Origin: Comamonadaceae bacterium
Lineage (GTDB): Bacteria; Pseudomonadota; Gammaproteobacteria; Burkholderiales; Burkholderiaceae_C
Assembly: GCA_014190675.1 (NCBI GenBank)
Contig: BJGT01000020.1
Span: 1 to 35,916, forward strand
Reading direction: 5' to 3'
DNA length: 35,916 nt
Below the pieces are notes generated by a model, which saw only the letters and a program-made list of their open reading frames with translations, was not told the DNA's origin and did not search any database. Every line of letters starts with the position of its first letter. The stretch's first letter is position 1. Below are positions 1 through 5,905 of the stretch, one piece after another. The position numbers were made by a program, and so were the translations under genes.

Positions 1-285
1 GCGCTGGGCGCCGGGGCCGCGCTGTCGTCCTTTGTTTCGGTATACCCGCAGGTGGTCTGGCTCAGTGAACACAAAGAAGCGGTCTTTTCCCTGGCTGGCT
101 TGATGATGGCGGGTGGTGGCGTATTTCATTGGCGCAACCGGCATGCACCCTGCCCCACCGACCCGGCCTTGCGCCATGCTTGCCTGCGAACTCGCAAGAG
201 GTCGTTTGCGGTGCATGGTTTGAGCGCAACCTTCTACGTGATCGGTGGCTGGGCTGCCTTTGTTCAGCCCTGGTTGTGGGAGTGA
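1..285 (+). CDS. Integral membrane protein, C-terminal part (cut by window edge)
   Basis: The reading frame is open from base 1, so this is the C-terminal 94 residues of a protein that begins outside the window; an internal GTG at 52 is not needed as a start. Two hydrophobic stretches are visible, around SLAGLMMAGGGVFHW and SATFYVIGGWAAFVQPWLW, separated by a basic loop with two cysteines. The second helix runs almost to the stop codon. The shape recalls small MerT-like metal-transport membrane proteins, but I see no diagnostic metal-binding pair, so the family is not assigned. It is real coding sequence by composition and by its clean frame. No downstream partner shares its strand closely; the next item is a gene relic. 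Confidence 0.6.
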   Translation, partial: ALGAGAALSSFVSVYPQVVWLSEHKEAVFSLAGLMMAGGGVFHWRNRHAPCPTDPALRHACLRTRKRSFAVHGLSATFYVIGGWAAFVQPWLWE

Positions 286-299
286 GAGGCAGGCCCTAA

Positions 300-386
300 C
301 GCACTGCCAAGAAGATCACTGCCGACAAAGCCGGTGTTGCCGTCACAGACTGCGGCTTTATCAATGTCGACCTCCAGATGCGCAGC
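300..386 (+). pseudogene. Relic of dihydrolipoamide dehydrogenase (lpdA) gene
   Basis: Reading from 306 the frame gives AKKITADKAGVAVTDCGFI followed by NVDLQMR. This closely matches the segment of dihydrolipoamide dehydrogenase that precedes the conserved NVPHIFAIGD stretch (family pattern GKKI.AEKAGVAVTDRGFI.VD.QMRT). The match stops abruptly after about 27 residues: a stop codon lies just upstream (297-299), and after position 386 the protein no longer resembles LpdA. The conserved Arg after VTD is Cys here. There is no start codon, no FAD or NAD motif and no active-site cysteine pair, so this is a fragment left by deletion or recombination, not a working gene. The family match is from memory of the family pattern. 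Confidence 0.72.
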
Positions 387-438
387 GGGAGATTGAAGAG
401 ACTGAAAACACGGTTAAATAATCAAATAACCCATAGAA

Positions 439-468
439 TTGCGCACTAATAAATAGTTCGTGTACACT
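439..468 (+). promoter_or_regulatory. Possible promoter of the RHH/PIN toxin-antitoxin pair
   Basis: In an AT-rich stretch before the antitoxin gene, TTGCGC (439-444) and TACACT (463-468) are spaced by 18 bases. The predicted transcript would begin at or within a few bases of the ATG codons at 473 and 476, and no Shine-Dalgarno sequence precedes them. This suggests a leaderless message. Both hexamers are imperfect, so this is a weak call. Confidence 0.28.
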
Positions 469-472
469 TAAT

Positions 473-703
473 ATGATGTTGCGTAATGTCACCCTATCCG
501 CCGAAGTTACTTTGATCGCTCGCGCCCGCGACAAAGCAGCCGCAAGGCAATCCTCTTTGAATGTTGAATTTCGTAAATGGCTGGTCAGCTTTACCGCCGA
601 GCAAGACACTAAAGCGGTCGACCACTTTCGCGGTGTGATGGCCAAGCTGGGGCATGTTGAGGCCGGGCAAACCTTCACCCGCGATGAGATGAACCAGCGT
701 TAG
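473..703 (+). CDS. Ribbon-helix-helix antitoxin (VapB-like)
   Basis: This is a 76-residue protein whose first 40 residues (MLRNVTLSAEV, then a helix rich in Ala and Arg, then SLNVEFRKWL) follow the ribbon-helix-helix antitoxin pattern: one beta strand that enters the DNA major groove and two helices that make the dimer. The C-terminal 30 residues would wrap the toxin. The partner is the PIN-domain gene at 792. By family knowledge the antitoxin neutralises the PIN nuclease and represses its own promoter. The gap to the toxin gene, 88 bases, is unusually long for such pairs. Two ATG codons (473 and 476) are adjacent and neither has a ribosome-binding site, so the start is uncertain by one codon. 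Confidence 0.72.
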   Translation: MMLRNVTLSAEVTLIARARDKAAARQSSLNVEFRKWLVSFTAEQDTKAVDHFRGVMAKLGHVEAGQTFTRDEMNQR

Positions 704-791
704 GCTACGGGCTTCAATCACTCAACGCCACCTCCGCTGGCTCAAGCCGAAGCCCAAGCATCCCGCACTAAGCCCCCACCGCACTGCGCTC

Positions 792-1259
792 ATGGCTACG
801 CTCCACTCTGAGAACCCGCTGTTCTTTCTAGACACCAATATTTTTGTGTACGCCCATTTGGCCAGCGAGCCACGCAAAAAGCTGCGTGCGGTGCAATTGC
901 TGGAGCAAGCCCTGGCCAGCCACACGGGCTGTGTTAGCTATCAAGTGATTCAGGAATTTGCCAACGTGGGTTTGCGCAAGTTTGCGCAATGTTTTAGCGT
1001 GCACGAATGCAAACAGTTCATTGACGCTGCTATGCAACCCCTCAACCGCGTGGCAAGCAGCCCGGAGCTTTTAGAAGCGGCTCTCAACCTGCATGATGAA
1101 ACCCGCTACAGCTTTTACGACTGCCTCGTGATTGCCGCCGCATTGCAAGCCGGAGCCAACGTTCTGTACACCGAAGACCTACAACACAACCAGTTGATTG
1201 ACGGTCGCCTGCGCATCGTCAACCCGTTTTTGGCCGTGGCCAACGAGGCAAGTGCTTGA
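792..1259 (+). CDS. PIN-domain ribonuclease toxin (VapC-like)
   Basis: A 155-residue PIN-domain protein. The four acidic residues that bind Mg2+ in PIN nucleases are all present: D14 in FFLDTNIFVYA, E55 in QVIQEFANV, D110 in YSFYDCLVIAAA and D129 in LYTEDLQH. The order and spacing fit the family, and the length is slightly above the usual 130-145 residues. Proteins of this family cleave RNA and slow growth when the antitoxin is lost; which RNA this one cuts cannot be told. It follows the RHH antitoxin gene on the same strand after 88 bases, so the two may be one transcript. The catalytic set is intact, so I expect an active enzyme. Confidence 0.85.
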   Translation: MATLHSENPLFFLDTNIFVYAHLASEPRKKLRAVQLLEQALASHTGCVSYQVIQEFANVGLRKFAQCFSVHECKQFIDAAMQPLNRVASSPELLEAALNLHDETRYSFYDCLVIAAALQAGANVLYTEDLQHNQLIDGRLRIVNPFLAVANEASA

Positions 1260-1383
1260 GAAATACAGTGGCCCTGGCCCAACCTAGCAAATGAACGTGG
1301 CGCTTGATATTCCGCGTAGCCTGAACTGGTTGTGGCGGCGGGCACTGTGGAAGCCTTTACCGCCGCCGCGGTAGCTGTGAATG

Positions 1384-1773
1384 TCAGGCCCGCATCGCCT
1401 CCTGAGCAGCCTTAGCCAAAAAGCCCGATCGCGTCATGTGGTGTGCGCTGGCCCAACTGTCAATCTGCTGCACCAGGTTAGACGGCAGACTCACATTTAA
1501 GCGTACCGGACGGGTGTCAATGCGGGTCATATCTACATCAGCTAACAGCCAAACTCCGCCGCTGTATTGGGGGTCAGCTACCAACACCTCTAATGCAGTG
1601 GGCGCCGGCACAGACTCGGGCTCGCCGTAAAAGTGCGCCTGCACCGCCTCTTGGATCGCGCCGGGCAAGGCAGCCCACTCATCGGCCGCAGCAAAGCAGC
1701 CCGCAAAGTCAGGGAAAGTTACCCCATGGGCATTCTTGCTACCGCCCACGTGCACGTAAACCGGATAAAGCAT
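1384..1773 (-). CDS. hicB: HicB-family antitoxin
   Basis: A 129-residue protein with the two-part HicB layout. Residues 1-80 form the degenerate RNase-H-like domain (MLYPVYVHVGGS, then HGVTFPDFAGCFAAADEW), and about residues 90-129 form a ribbon-helix-helix DNA-binding end (VRLNVSLPSNLVQQIDSWA, then RSGFLAKAAQEAM). I chose ATG at 1773 because AAAGGGG stands five bases before it; a TTG at 1788 would add five residues. It lies 21 bases after the hicA stop on the same strand, the usual toxin-first order. HicB binds and blocks the HicA mRNA interferase and represses the operon. The gene appears whole even though its toxin partner may not be. Confidence 0.85.
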   Translation of the reverse strand: MLYPVYVHVGGSKNAHGVTFPDFAGCFAAADEWAALPGAIQEAVQAHFYGEPESVPAPTALEVLVADPQYSGGVWLLADVDMTRIDTRPVRLNVSLPSNLVQQIDSWASAHHMTRSGFLAKAAQEAMRA

Positions 1774-1794
1774 GTCAACCCCTTTCAAAAGGCC

Positions 1795-1992
1795 TCACAG
1801 GCCTGCTTGTTTAAAAATGCTGCGCACCGTGGGCAGCGGTAAATCTTTTTTGGGGTGCGGCACCGTCACTTTGCCCGCCTTGGTGGCGTGCTTGAACTGG
1901 TGATGCAAACCCACAACATGCACCAAAAACCAGCCATCAGACTTTAGTTTTTTGATGATGCCAGCACTTTTCTTGGATCTATTTTTCCACAA
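1795..1992 (-). CDS. hicA: HicA-family toxin, probable start-codon loss
   Basis: The conserved HicA fold is clear: KKSAGIIKKLKSDGW, then GLHHQFKHATKAGKVTVPHP and PTVRSIFKQAGL. HicA is a small mRNA interferase with a double-stranded-RNA-binding-like fold and one catalytic histidine, here within HH. Family members normally begin M-K/N-S-A/S; here the corresponding codon, at 1972-1974, is AAG (Lys) rather than ATG. The frame stays open upstream to 2088, but the only nearby candidate start is TTG at 1992, without a ribosome-binding site; the coordinates given use it (65 residues). The usual Ser before the two His is Leu. A 6-bp inverted repeat, ATTTTTCCACAAAAAT at 1981-1996, overlaps the proposed start. 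The toxin may be weakly translated or dead. Confidence 0.68.
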   Translation of the reverse strand: MWKNRSKKSAGIIKKLKSDGWFLVHVVGLHHQFKHATKAGKVTVPHPKKDLPLPTVRSIFKQAGL

Positions 1993-2081
1993 AAATACAC
2001 AAAATAGGCGCGCCAAAAATCGGGTAACCGCGCTGTGGCAAGAAACGGCTTCTTGCTTGTTCACACCATGTCTGCCCGGAA

Positions 2082-2197
2082 CCGTCATTGCCGGCTAGGA
2101 CCGTGAATCCAGGACTATATGGACCCCCGATCCGACAAGGGATGACGGGGGGGCGGGGATGACGCTTATCCGTCATTCCGCGAAGGTGGGAATCCAT
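2082..2197. repeat. Degenerate intergenic repeat cluster (REP-like)
   Basis: Two directly repeated versions of a motif of the form CCGTCATT...GAATCCA are present. One is at 2082-2111 and is degenerate. The other, at 2170-2196, is close to the widespread intergenic motif CGTCATTCC-GCGAAGG-GGGAATCCA. Between them are GGACCCCCGATCC and GGGATGACGGGGG, another pairing common in such elements. The family identity rests on remembered consensus sequence. The element lies upstream of hicA and carries no gene of its own; open frames across it are chance. Similar copies would be expected elsewhere in the genome. Confidence 0.55.
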
Positions 2198-2229
2198 GCC
2201 TGCCTTCATCGCCGCTACCGCAACCAGCG

Positions 2230-2408
2230 TCACTTGGCCCCGGAAAACGTCTCGGGCATTGCGGGCATGTCGGCGCCTGACATCCGCCGGTACACCGCAT
2301 CCCAGGGCCGGGTGTTCACATCCACGCAGTCAATCAAGGAAACCAGCCCCCGATGGGTAGGCTCGCACAGCAGTAATTTACCGCCAGGGTTGACTCCACG
2401 CCATCAGG
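2230..2408 (-). pseudogene. Unidentified coding relic
   Basis: Between the repeat cluster and the second HicAB pair, the minus strand holds an open frame of about 58 codons that reads like the C-terminus of a real protein (GGKLLLCEPTHRGLVSLIDC, later RPWDAVYRRMSGADMPAMPE) and ends in a TGA at 2230-2232. It opens directly after another stop codon and has no credible start or ribosome-binding site. I do not recognise the family. The residue mix is far more protein-like than the other five frames here, so I read it as the tail of a gene whose front has been lost, in keeping with the lpdA relic nearby. Confidence 0.35.
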
Positions 2409-2438
2409 CCGCCACCGTCAACGGGTTGGAAAGGCTGT

Positions 2439-2762
2439 TTAAGCTGCCAACTTAGCACTCGCAAGACGATTAAGGCTTACGCCTTGCTCAGCAGCCATCA
2501 GCGCAAGATTTCGATGAAGCAGCGGCGGAATGCGAACGCGGAACTCGCCGCTGTAGCTTTTTTCGGCCATCGCCACCGGAACGGATTCGCCATTCGCCAG
2601 CATGTCGGCCAAAACATCGCCCACCACCTTTTGGATGCCTTTGAGGGCTGCTTCGGGCGTTTTCGCCAACCAGCTCAGGGAAGCAAATTCGGCGCACAAG
2701 CCTACATGTTCGTCATCTTCTGGCGACCAAGTAATGCGGTAGGTGTAGTGTCGAATGTTCAT
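2439..2762 (-). CDS. HicB-like antitoxin (second pair)
   Basis: A 107-residue protein. Residues 1-60 (MNIRHYTYRITWSPEDDEHV, then CAEFASLSWLAKTPEAALKG) match the HicB-type RNase-H-like antitoxin domain, and the end (EFRVRIPPLLHRNLALMAAE, then LNRLASAKLA) is an Arc-like ribbon-helix-helix for operator binding. Its ATG overlaps the stop codon of the upstream toxin gene in an ATGA junction (2759-2762), so the two are almost certainly translated together. By family it neutralises the HicA-like toxin and represses the pair; the 22-bp palindrome at 3016-3037 is the obvious candidate operator. It is not a close copy of the first HicB in the window, so the two pairs probably arrived independently. Confidence 0.82.
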   Translation of the reverse strand: MNIRHYTYRITWSPEDDEHVGLCAEFASLSWLAKTPEAALKGIQKVVGDVLADMLANGESVPVAMAEKSYSGEFRVRIPPLLHRNLALMAAEQGVSLNRLASAKLAA

Positions 2763-3004
2763 TGCTTGTTTCCCAATTTTTCAATAGCGTGAAGAACTTG
2801 TCTGACTTGATAGGGCTTCGCCTTACCTCTGGCGTTCTGGATGTTGACGCGTGGATCGCCAGGCCAAGGGGTTTTGAATATGGCGTGGCTACTACCGTCT
2901 TGCCTAGGCTTGCCGAAGTAAGAAACGCACACCTTCTTGAAATCATTGAAACTTACATTTCCCGGCTCCCGGCGCATCATCTCCAGGATTTTTTCGATTT
3001 GTGC
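2759..3004 (-). CDS. HicA-like toxin (second pair)
   Basis: An 81-residue protein with the HicA pattern of its subfamily: a helical start (MAQIEKILEMMRREPGNVSF), then GKPRQDGSSHAIFKTPWPGD and NIQNARGKAKPYQVRQVLHA. The likely catalytic histidine is H41, in GSSHAIFKTPW. I use ATG at 3004 because MAQIEKIL is the usual family start; an alternative frame start at 3037 would run through the palindromic operator. No strong ribosome-binding site is visible, so the message may have little or no leader. It is followed by, and overlaps by four bases, the HicB-like gene. The predicted activity is cleavage of mRNA when free of its antitoxin. Nothing in the sequence suggests inactivation, unlike the first HicA. 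Confidence 0.8.
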   Translation of the reverse strand, partial: AQIEKILEMMRREPGNVSFNDFKKVCVSYFGKPRQDGSSHAIFKTPWPGDPRVNIQNARGKAKPYQVRQVLHAIEKLGNKQ

Positions 3005-3015
3005 CATAGGCGCTA

Positions 3016-3037
3016 ATGGTGCCATTAATGGCACCAT
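3016..3037. promoter_or_regulatory. Perfect 22-bp palindrome, probable HicB-type operator
   Basis: The half-site ATGGTGCCATT is followed directly by its exact reverse complement, giving 11 bp of dyad symmetry with no spacer. It ends 11 bases before the chosen start codon of the second hicA. On the minus strand TTGACA (3039-3044) abuts it, so the palindrome would cover the promoter spacer and -10 region. The position and symmetry fit an operator bound by the ribbon-helix-helix dimer of the HicB-like antitoxin, but binding by that protein is inferred. Confidence 0.68.
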
Positions 3038-3061
3038 ATGTCAATCGTTCCAACCAGCCAC

Positions 3062-3284
3062 TCAAGCCCACCACGCCCGCCATTTCCGGCTGTCTAAGCG
3101 CGCAGCAAACGCCTCTTGGCTGCGCCCCCACTGCTGTGGTGAGACGGGCAGGCCGTTGCCGCCGATCAGGCCGCGGGCCGCCGCTCTGGGCTGGGGCCGA
3201 TGCGCAAGTCGGTGAGGGTTTGGACCCAGTGCCGGGTTGGGAGCTGGTGAGGGGACAAACCAGCGCGATGGCTCGTGACTGGGC
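3062..3284 (-). other. Gene-free stretch with possible coding relic
   Basis: No complete gene is visible between the second TA pair and the gene at 3285. On the minus strand a frame ending with TGA at 3062-3064 reads GLIGGNGLPVSPQQWGRSQE and continues to a Trp/Arg-rich end, which looks protein-like. In a second frame, just upstream, HWVQTLTDLRIGPSPE also looks protein-like and stops at 3166. Together they could be a frameshifted gene tail. I do not recognise the protein, and there is no start or ribosome-binding site, so this may also be chance in GC-rich DNA. Confidence 0.22.
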
Positions 3285-4526
3285 CTAATTGCCCGCGCCG
3301 ACCTGACATTCCCGCCGCAGCAGCGCCAGCGCCTCGGCCAAGGTGTATTCGTGGTCGCTGGTCAATACAGGCAGGGCTTCTTCCAGAAAACTGGCCCACA
3401 GGGCCTGGTAGGCCTGCTGGTGCTGCTGCGGCGCGTGTTCGGCAATAAATCCTCTGGCCAGTGCCGGCTGCAACCCGGTCTTGCGTATTTTGCGCAGCAG
3501 TGCAGCAGCGCTTTTTTCTGTCAGCAGGGTCTTGGGGCTGGACCCGGCCGCCACGCACAGGAAGAGGGTCAAGAGCGCGCTCTCGTCCTCATGGCCGGCC
3601 GTGGCTTTGTGCCAGGCCGCGCTGACATTGCGGTCAAAGTGGTCAACCTCGCTCAAACTGTCTTCGATCCAGAAATACCGGCCAATGAAGGCCGGTGTCT
3701 GGTCAAACAACTTGCGCACCGTCAGGCCCGGGTCGAGAATCTTAGGCAGGTCGGTCAGCACAGAGGCCCGCACCGCCACCACCACCGGCACAAAGGCTTC
3801 GGGTAGGTTTTTGGGCAGGGCAATGGCCAGGTTTTTGGCAGAAGCCGTGGCCCTACCGACGCTGGTTTGGCCTGCGCTGTGTTTTTTCCGCAGGTCCACA
3901 ATCAGGTTTTCAAAGCGGGCCCAGTCGGGCATCTCGGTGCGCTTGAGTGCCGCCAGCAGAAGCGCGGTGCGTATCACCGCCTCGGCGTCTTTGCCGGCAT
4001 CCTGGAGGTCTTCTGCCTCAACGCCCAGCCGCTGGGCCAGCCAGGTGGCAGCATCAAGCACCAGGGCCACCGCACTGCGCTGCGCCAACTCAGCCTGGTA
4101 ATCGGCCAGTGCTCGCAGCGACCATTTGGCCAGCTGGGGAATGTGCTCGTCGGTAAAACCACCGCCCTCGTTCATGCCGAAGTGGCTGTTTTGCGGCATG
4201 ACGATCAGCGCTTTAAGTAGGTCGGCACCACCTTTGGACCGCGAGAGCAGCGAGTGCTCGCACAGCGCCTGGGCCGCCAGCCGCAGATCGCCGCCGCTGT
4301 TGTGCTCTAAATGCAGGCTGGCCAGGTTGACCAGGCGCGCGCGCGCTTGTTCAAGCTCGGGGCGCAAGAATTCGCTGCCAAAGTAGCGGGCAATCTGCAC
4401 CATGCCTTTGGGCGCCTCTTGGCCCATGGCCTCGATTCTGTCGTTCGAGATGATGCTGTGTTGCACGCCATAGGCCAGGGCTTTTTCAAAAAAAGGCCTG
4501 GCGTCAAACAAGGAGACGGTGGACAT
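3285..4526 (-). CDS. Uncharacterised 413-residue protein of the J-domain operon
   Basis: I do not recognise this protein. It is 413 residues, soluble by appearance (no signal peptide or membrane helix), and mostly helical, with alternating Ala/Leu-rich amphipathic stretches. Notable points are a polar motif around residues 110-125 (MPQNSHFGMNEGGGFTDEH), a Lys-rich linker near residue 215 (VDLRKKHSAGQTSVGRA), and an acidic and aromatic stretch near 280 (RYFWIEDSLSEVDHF). It is the last gene of a co-directional run: the 248-residue gene ends 44 bases before its start. With the two preceding unknowns and the J-domain protein it forms a four-gene block. Its coding status is well supported by length, composition and context; no function can be given from sequence. 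Confidence 0.8.
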   Translation of the reverse strand: MSTVSLFDARPFFEKALAYGVQHSIISNDRIEAMGQEAPKGMVQIARYFGSEFLRPELEQARARLVNLASLHLEHNSGGDLRLAAQALCEHSLLSRSKGGADLLKALIVMPQNSHFGMNEGGGFTDEHIPQLAKWSLRALADYQAELAQRSAVALVLDAATWLAQRLGVEAEDLQDAGKDAEAVIRTALLLAALKRTEMPDWARFENLIVDLRKKHSAGQTSVGRATASAKNLAIALPKNLPEAFVPVVVAVRASVLTDLPKILDPGLTVRKLFDQTPAFIGRYFWIEDSLSEVDHFDRNVSAAWHKATAGHEDESALLTLFLCVAAGSSPKTLLTEKSAAALLRKIRKTGLQPALARGFIAEHAPQQHQQAYQALWASFLEEALPVLTSDHEYTLAEALALLRRECQVGAGN

Positions 4527-4570
4527 GGGTGCGAAAGGCTGGCCAGTGGATCGGTCGGTGGTCGGGTCGG

Positions 4571-5317
4571 TCAGATGGCTGACTCTTCGTCAGACTCACG
4601 CGCCGCCGGCGTGGCCGTTCCGCGGTCGGTGTCTCGGGTATCAACCTTGTCGTCGTCAGCCTCCGCCTCATCTTCTTCCACCAGGCCGGCATCAAATGCC
4701 CGTGCCTTGGCGCGCAATACCAGCAGCATTTCAATGAACAGGTCGGCGCACTGGTACCGCAAAATCCAGGCCAGCTCCATCCAGTCTTGGTCGGCCACCT
4801 CGTCTTGTTCGACACGGGGCTTGATGTAGGCCGAGGCCAACAAGGCGCTGTCGGTCAGTATTTCGCCATCGTCTTCAGCAGTATCAAAGGTGCCGCTGCG
4901 GGCAAAGGCCTCGATCCGGCTGCGCTTTTCGGCAAAGTAGTCGGCCAGCGCCTCGGCGCCACCCTCTAGGTTGCCGATCGCATGCATGAACTCGGCCGGG
5001 TCGGCGCCGTCCCGAAAAATGATCGAGTTGAGCATGCCGCGCAAGTGGGTGTGCGTGAGGTCTTTGTAGTGTTTTTCGATGACCACCGCGCGAGCAAATT
5101 GCTCGGGTGTGACAAGCAGGTTGATCAAAGACTCCCGGGAATTGTCGTATTCCCGGATCACCGCCAGAATGTCTTTGGGCGGCAGTTGCGCCAGCACCAC
5201 CATCAGGGCTTGATCGCCCTCGGCATCGGCCAGCTCCACCAGGGCAGACTCGGCGCCCACGATGTCACCCGAGGCAATCAGGCTTTGGGTTTTGGCGATC
5301 AGGGCGAGTTGGTTCAT
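4571..5317 (-). CDS. Uncharacterised acidic helical protein of the J-domain operon
   Basis: A 248-residue protein of unknown function. The first 140 residues look like short paired helices (ALVELADAEGDQALMVVLAQ, then PPKDILAVIREYDNSRESL), loosely like the helical repeats of MgtE N-terminal or FliG middle domains, though I would not assign either. The last 45 residues are strongly acidic and of low complexity (VEEDEAEADDDKVDTRDTD), probably disordered. There is no signal peptide or membrane segment, so it should be cytoplasmic. It starts 41 bases after the preceding gene's stop and ends 44 bases before the 413-residue gene, in keeping with one transcript. The acidic tail might bind a basic partner or chaperone; that is only an inference. 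Confidence 0.78.
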   Translation of the reverse strand: MNQLALIAKTQSLIASGDIVGAESALVELADAEGDQALMVVLAQLPPKDILAVIREYDNSRESLINLLVTPEQFARAVVIEKHYKDLTHTHLRGMLNSIIFRDGADPAEFMHAIGNLEGGAEALADYFAEKRSRIEAFARSGTFDTAEDDGEILTDSALLASAYIKPRVEQDEVADQDWMELAWILRYQCADLFIEMLLVLRAKARAFDAGLVEEDEAEADDDKVDTRDTDRGTATPAARESDEESAI

Positions 5318-5358
5318 GGGCGCTTTCGGTTCAAGAATCGGTGGTTTGGCGCTCGGGC

Positions 5359-5892
5359 TCAGTCTTTGCGGTCAAAGCCCTGCTCAGCCAGCCAATCTGC
5401 GCCCGCCTCGTCGAGGCTTTGCTCTTGCGGGTCCTGCTCATCGTCGGAGTCCTGGCCATGCGGGTCGCGTTCGACCTCGTCTTGGGCCGAACTTGGACTT
5501 GATCCGGGTTTGCTGTAGAGGTATTCCAGCCCAGCTGCCAAGCTCATGAACCAAGCCCCCCTGGGCTCTTTCAAGACTTCTGTGGCGAGGGTCTGCGCCC
5601 AGGGCCGCAAAACCACCGCGTCCGCTAGGCCGCCCCAAGCCAGAAGTTCGTCAGAACCCTGGCTAACCACCTGCTCCATCAGCCCTGGGCGTTTGAACTC
5701 AAAACCCTGATGAAACACCACCGCCACCATCTCGGGGCTGACTTCGATCATCTGGCGCAAAAACCCAATCTCCTGGCGCTTGTCTGTCAGGCGTTGGCGC
5801 AACACGTCTTTGCCCTCGGAGTCCGAGCTCAAGTCATCCATCTCGGCTTGGTAAGCGCTGGCCAGATTGTGGAAAAAAGGCGAAATACTCAC
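5359..5892 (-). CDS. Uncharacterised 177-residue protein of the J-domain operon
   Basis: Function unknown. From a GTG at 5892 the protein reads VSISPFFHNLASAYQAEMDD and has a charged helical middle (RQRLTDKRQEIGFLRQMIEV), a more hydrophobic core (LLAWGGLADAVVLRPWAQTL, then GAWFMSLAAGLEYLY), and an acidic tail rich in Asp, Glu and Gln. The frame is open further upstream, inside the J-domain gene, but no ATG there fits; GTG at 5892 lies 13 bases after the J-domain stop codon (5906-5908). The start is therefore uncertain. The acidic tail resembles that of the next gene's product. It has no signal peptide or convincing membrane span. Tight spacing on both sides implies co-expression with the J-domain protein. 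Confidence 0.7.
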   Translation of the reverse strand: MSISPFFHNLASAYQAEMDDLSSDSEGKDVLRQRLTDKRQEIGFLRQMIEVSPEMVAVVFHQGFEFKRPGLMEQVVSQGSDELLAWGGLADAVVLRPWAQTLATEVLKEPRGAWFMSLAAGLEYLYSKPGSSPSSAQDEVERDPHGQDSDDEQDPQEQSLDEAGADWLAEQGFDRKD

Positions 5893-5905
5893 AGTGTTGT
5901 GCCCA

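Noticed and set aside
1291-1374. 27-codon frame starting MNVALDIPRSLNWLW between the PIN toxin and hicB
   Set aside because: The start resembles some antitoxin N-termini, but it is very short, has no ribosome-binding site and no partner, so I do not call a gene.
1979-2233. Minus-strand frame through the repeat cluster
   Set aside because: It is a translation of the repeat itself, with no protein features.
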